Source of the DNA: Methanobacteriota archaeon
GTDB taxonomy: Archaea; Thermoplasmatota; Poseidoniia; Poseidoniales; Poseidoniaceae
Reading direction: 5' to 3'
Assembly: GCA_002726495.1 (NCBI GenBank)
Contig: PBTH01000029.1
Location: forward strand, 1 to 47,733
Length of the DNA stretch: 47,733 bases
The notes below the pieces were generated by a model, which ran no database searches, was not told the DNA's origin, and saw only the letters and a list, made by a program, of their open reading frames with translations. Position 1 is the first letter of the stretch; every line of letters starts with the position of its first letter. Shown here one piece after another: positions 43,667-47,733 of this stretch. The translations under genes were made by a program, and so were the position numbers.

Positions 43667-45475
43667 ATGGACCTAAGGCCTTGGCTCGTCATGTTCCTCT
43701 TCACCACCAGCATGTTTGCAGGTTGTTTCGGTGAGCAGGAAATCATCACCGATGAAGCAGAGCCGCTCTATGATGTCTATCCCGACCCTGAGCAACGAAC
43801 CGGCATTGACTACGATGATACTGACATATATGCTCGGGTCACCGTCAACGGCAGTTATGCAATTGATGCCGTTCGCTCAGTGTATGTCGAAGTACCCACG
43901 ATTACAGCAGCGGACGGAGGCTCAGGCATTACCGGAGATGCCGAGGTCCATCTTGGTCTTTGGTTACCTGTTATTGAGGGATGTGACTATGAATCCGAGA
44001 GTCTTGAAGAAGCATGTCAAGTTCCCGTAATCGCCGAGGTTGGGCCCTATTACGACGATGGTGATGTTGATGCACTGACTCCTGCTGACCGTCTCGGCAA
44101 AATGCTGATTGAGAATTATGTTCCTCACGGTTATGGAGTTGCCCAAGTTTCAGTATTCGGCACGGGTGAATCAAATCATTGCATGGACTTGATGGGTACA
44201 GATGAGCAGCGCGGCATTGACGCAGCGGTTACTTGGCTGGGAACTCAATCGTGGTCCAATGGAAATGTTGGACTCATCGGAAAATCGTACGATGGCTCAA
44301 CACCATGGCAAGCGGCGACATTTGGCAATCCGCATTTGGCCACCATCGTCCCCATGTCAGGTCTTATTGGAGTCCATGAATTAATGTGGAGAAATGGAAG
44401 TATGGAGGCACGCGGCATGATCATGCATAACGGAGTTTACGGATCGTTTGGAATTGACGGCGACGCAGAAGACCCGCAAAATATGTGTGAAGGTTATGCT
44501 GCAGGATACGCCAACGGTCCGGCAGCCTACCTTTCTGGAGGTATGGTTGATTACGCCGGGAACACCTACTGGACGGAACGTTCCTTCTTGGACCGTGTTG
44601 TTGAGAATTACAACGGTTCGGTGTACATCATTCAAGGAATGCAGGATTGGAACGTGGACCCACACATGGCCTTCCCCACTCACCAAATCGTAGAAGATGC
44701 TGGAATCGAGGTGAAGACCCTCGCAGGACAGTGGGCTCACGATTACCCGGACCGTTCTTCAGGACACAGCAGCCTGCCTTCAGGTAAAGGACTGGAGGCC
44801 TATCCCTACACGCTACGATGGGACTGGGCGGACGAGATGCTGTATTGGTTTGATTGGTACCTCAAAGGCGAAGGTCGCGCTCCTAAACTTGGAGTTGAAA
44901 TGCAAGACAATCAAGGTGGATGGAGATTTGAAGCAACGTACCCCGCTGAAGACACATTCTATCTCGAGGTGGGAGGCGCTGACATGAACCCTTCCGGCGC
45001 TTCAATGATCAGTGGAACTGAAACCATCACGCTGACCTATGGTCCGTTTGAATCCGACACATACATCGCAGGAATGCCGTCCTTCCACATTCCAGTTACG
45101 CCTCATACAGCCAATGGCGCTCATGCCTTTTTGGAGATGAAAGATGATTCTGGTTTGCGACTTGGCCACGCAGTTATGGATTTCCGATTTGCTGATGGTG
45201 GCCGCGATGGAGGTCTTGCCCTTGTCGCCTTTTCAACGGTTCTTGGAAAAATGGAATTCATGCCAATGGATGTGTTCATAGAAGCCGGCCAATCCATCAC
45301 CATCACGTTAACACAAACGGGTGAGGATTATGTTCCTTCACCAGCCTCAATCGGTGGATATACCGTCAATTGGGCAGGTGCCACTATGACGCTCCCTATA
45401 GTCAACCGGACATGTGATGATTTGTTCCAAGCTCCCATCCATGAATATGGAGAAAGCAGTTCACGAATTTGCTGA
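43667..45475 (+). CDS. S15/CocE-family hydrolase (X-Pro dipeptidyl-peptidase-like), predicted lipoprotein
   Basis: Lipobox-like FTTSMFAGCFGEQ; nucleophile GLIGKSYDGSTPW; C-terminal jelly-roll-like region. Confidence 0.82.
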   Translation: MDLRPWLVMFLFTTSMFAGCFGEQEIITDEAEPLYDVYPDPEQRTGIDYDDTDIYARVTVNGSYAIDAVRSVYVEVPTITAADGGSGITGDAEVHLGLWLPVIEGCDYESESLEEACQVPVIAEVGPYYDDGDVDALTPADRLGKMLIENYVPHGYGVAQVSVFGTGESNHCMDLMGTDEQRGIDAAVTWLGTQSWSNGNVGLIGKSYDGSTPWQAATFGNPHLATIVPMSGLIGVHELMWRNGSMEARGMIMHNGVYGSFGIDGDAEDPQNMCEGYAAGYANGPAAYLSGGMVDYAGNTYWTERSFLDRVVENYNGSVYIIQGMQDWNVDPHMAFPTHQIVEDAGIEVKTLAGQWAHDYPDRSSGHSSLPSGKGLEAYPYTLRWDWADEMLYWFDWYLKGEGRAPKLGVEMQDNQGGWRFEATYPAEDTFYLEVGGADMNPSGASMISGTETITLTYGPFESDTYIAGMPSFHIPVTPHTANGAHAFLEMKDDSGLRLGHAVMDFRFADGGRDGGLALVAFSTVLGKMEFMPMDVFIEAGQSITITLTQTGEDYVPSPASIGGYTVNWAGATMTLPIVNRTCDDLFQAPIHEYGESSSRIC

Positions 45476-45549
45476 ATCTTCAGTTTGTTCCAGAAATCAC
45501 CAACGATTTGGTGGGCGTCAGCGTCATCCTCTTAAGCCCTTGACAAACG

Positions 45550-47547
45550 ATGACCTCCATGGTTTTGAGCGCTCTACCCGGTGTCAGTGAACGAATGGCG
45601 AAAAAAATGGCCGACCATTTCGGTTCCGAAGAAGCCGTAGTTTCAACTCTCGAATCAGGCGATGTTGGCCGTTTAGCAGAGGTTGAAGGACTCTCGGTCA
45701 AGCGAGCGTTATCGCTTGCACGAAGTTATGCAGGCGATGGAGGACAATTCCTAGCGACCAAGGAAGCAGTACGATTGCACCAACAACTTGTGAACCACAT
45801 TCAATCCTTTGCAGCATGCGCAGCATCTCGTGAACGCATGAGTCTTCTCACACCGATCTCAAATCCAGAGCAGCGTCGTCAATTCATCGCTGCAGCGATG
45901 AAATTACCCAAAAAATGGCTCCAAGAAAAACAACAAGAATGGGGTGCAGTTTCGAGATTGAAAGAGGTCAGTGAACGCTACGAACGCGTCGTAGTTTCAC
46001 ATCAACCGATGGATGGACTCAAGAAACATTGCAGAGTTTTGCAACCAGGTGAACAGGAAACTTGGAAAGATTATACCGTGTTCAAGACGGTAACTTGGGT
46101 TGGTAAAGGCGCTCCAATGGAGACTCCTGCCGGTTGGCTTGTTCTCGGCCAATCCCCTGAACCTTCGCTAATCCTCCCAGAACGCACCATTGACTGGTTC
46201 AACCTCAATCGCAAAACGCTCAATACATTGTGTTCACTCATTGACGAATTCAAGAAGGATGAATCATTGGATAACCTCGCCCTTGTTCATTTGAAAGAGA
46301 GTTTAAGCGACTTGTCTGAATTACCAGATTCCCTTGACGCTCTTGGAGATGGCTCCAAAATTGAAGAAGTTTCTCACATCAAGGACCACCTCTGGGGTGA
46401 GGCAAAACGCTTGGAGTTAGAGGTTAATGAGGAAGTTGAGCAAGCGATGAACGATGCAAAAATGGCATTATCTGGTGCCGAATTACTGGAAGCATTGGCA
46501 GACGGCGCAGCATTTCAGAGAAAGCTCAAGGAAGCAACGGGTCATGTGATTCAAGAAGCCATGCAACGTGCCAGAGACCACCTTGCAGAATTCCTGGAAC
46601 CCGCTGGTATGAGGTGTCCTTACGAGATTTTTACCAAGGTGTGGCCGGCTAAAATCGATAGGCAAACCATCGACGGTATTGATGCAGCTCTGGAATCAAA
46701 ACTGAAGGCCGAGCAAACCGACCATCTCGTCAATTTAGCGCACCGGCTTGGACCGATGAAAGACCCGTGCGAGCGAGCGATTCAGCGACTCATCGAATGC
46801 GACCAGTGGTTGTCAATTGCGAGATGGTCAGAACATGATGGATGTACCATGCCTGAACTCGTAGAGCACGGTATTTGGCTTGAAGAAGGCCGACACATCC
46901 TTCTTGGAATCGACCCAGATCCTGTGACATACGGGCTTGGAAAAGCCGCTAAGAAAGGCGACCGTCAAAGTTTAGCATTGCTCACCGGTGCAAACTCGGG
47001 TGGGAAAACTACCTTGCTTGAATGCCTAGCATATGCATCCATTCTAGCACATATGGGCCTTCCAGTCCCTGCCAAAAAAGCCCGAATCGGGACGGTTGAG
47101 TCGCTGCATATTTTGGCTAAGGCAGGCGGTACACAAAGTGCTGGAGCGCTTGAGCAGACCTTGATTGAACTTGCATCTGTAGTAAGTGACGATACACCAA
47201 AACTGATTCTAGCTGATGAACTTGAAGCGATTACAGAACCGGGTGCAGGGGCCCGGATAATCGGAGGTATGCTTCTTGCTGCTGAATCCCAAGTGGACAC
47301 GACAATGATGCTCGTTACTCACCTTGCTCCAGCTATTATCGAAGCAACAGAACGTGACGATTTGCGGGTTGATGGCATTGAAGCCCGAGGACTCGGTGAG
47401 GATTTGGAATTGGTCGTTGACCGTACGCCTCGGAGAAATTATCTCGCTCGCTCCACTCCAGAACTTATTCTTCGCCGCCTTGAGCGGAAGACAACGGGTT
47501 CCATTCAGAACGTGTTCTCATCAATTCTCGCTCGGTTTGAGAGTTGA
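45550..47547 (+). CDS. MutS-family ATPase with N-terminal HhH (archaeal MutS-related)
   Basis: HhH LSALPGVSERMAKKMADHFGS..LAEVEGLSVKRALSL; Walker A LLTGANSGGKTTLLECL; MutS-like ILADELEAITEPGAGARIIGGML...VTHLA. Confidence 0.87.
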   Translation: MTSMVLSALPGVSERMAKKMADHFGSEEAVVSTLESGDVGRLAEVEGLSVKRALSLARSYAGDGGQFLATKEAVRLHQQLVNHIQSFAACAASRERMSLLTPISNPEQRRQFIAAAMKLPKKWLQEKQQEWGAVSRLKEVSERYERVVVSHQPMDGLKKHCRVLQPGEQETWKDYTVFKTVTWVGKGAPMETPAGWLVLGQSPEPSLILPERTIDWFNLNRKTLNTLCSLIDEFKKDESLDNLALVHLKESLSDLSELPDSLDALGDGSKIEEVSHIKDHLWGEAKRLELEVNEEVEQAMNDAKMALSGAELLEALADGAAFQRKLKEATGHVIQEAMQRARDHLAEFLEPAGMRCPYEIFTKVWPAKIDRQTIDGIDAALESKLKAEQTDHLVNLAHRLGPMKDPCERAIQRLIECDQWLSIARWSEHDGCTMPELVEHGIWLEEGRHILLGIDPDPVTYGLGKAAKKGDRQSLALLTGANSGGKTTLLECLAYASILAHMGLPVPAKKARIGTVESLHILAKAGGTQSAGALEQTLIELASVVSDDTPKLILADELEAITEPGAGARIIGGMLLAAESQVDTTMMLVTHLAPAIIEATERDDLRVDGIEARGLGEDLELVVDRTPRRNYLARSTPELILRRLERKTTGSIQNVFSSILARFES

Positions 47548-47589
47548 TGATTCCCCAAATTGCCTTGAACATCGTAAATTGATGGCTCA

Positions 47590-47733
47590 TCAATTTGGAA
47601 GTTCTAATTCAACAGCAAACAACGGGTCAGGGTCCGTTGAGTCGTGATAAGCGACCACAACCCCGCCATCGTTGAGTACGCCAAGTGATGCAAAATCAAA
47701 ACGAATATCGTTGCCTGCTCCAGAGGTTGAATC
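47590..47733 (-). CDS. C-terminal fragment of a protein running off the right edge (sialidase/BNR-like flavour)
   Basis: Minus strand reads ...DSTSGAGNDIRFDFASLGVLNDGGVVVAYHDSTDPDPLFAVELELPN* with TGA at 47592-47590. Not in the ORF track. Confidence 0.55.
   Translation of the reverse strand, partial: DSTSGAGNDIRFDFASLGVLNDGGVVVAYHDSTDPDPLFAVELELPN

Noticed and set aside
1-47733. A mobile element, defence island, toxin-antitoxin or biosynthetic gene cluster
   Set aside because: No transposase, integrase, nuclease-defence, TA pair or scaffold biosynthetic genes were recognised; content is mainly core chromosomal.

Overview
A gene-dense archaeal chromosomal segment. Csl4, NMD3, TBP, archaeal-type SepF, mevalonate kinase and large PKD-domain surface proteins point to an archaeon. 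The flavour resembles marine Euryarchaeota such as Candidatus Poseidoniales/MGII, but that is inference and no search was run. I see about 34 protein-coding genes, two of them truncated at the window edges and absent from the ORF track. No rRNA, tRNA, CRISPR array, transposase or prophage was recognised. Most genes are housekeeping: asd, phosphoglucose/phosphomannose isomerase, glmS, cysS, mutY, a MutS-like ATPase, TBP, mevalonate kinase and a cytochrome c maturation cluster. The most unusual items are: (1) a Csl4 exosome subunit fused to two tandem eukaryote-type RRM domains; (2) a co-oriented TBP - PKD protein - PKD protein - SepF cluster, with a TATA box placed for a leaderless TBP mRNA and a second TATA-like element over the TBP start codon; (3) a shared short C-terminal motif GLPEGWTxEQWxxYGxQWL on the cytoplasmic tail of both giant PKD proteins; (4) a membrane-anchored subtilisin with a predicted cytoplasmic Pro-rich and zinc-ribbon tail next to a rhomboid protease; (5) a lamin-tail-like domain fused to an amidohydrolase; (6) a CcmA-type ATPase fused to a membrane domain. 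Start codons are often ambiguous because the ORF track includes alternative starts; I give the start I consider most plausible.
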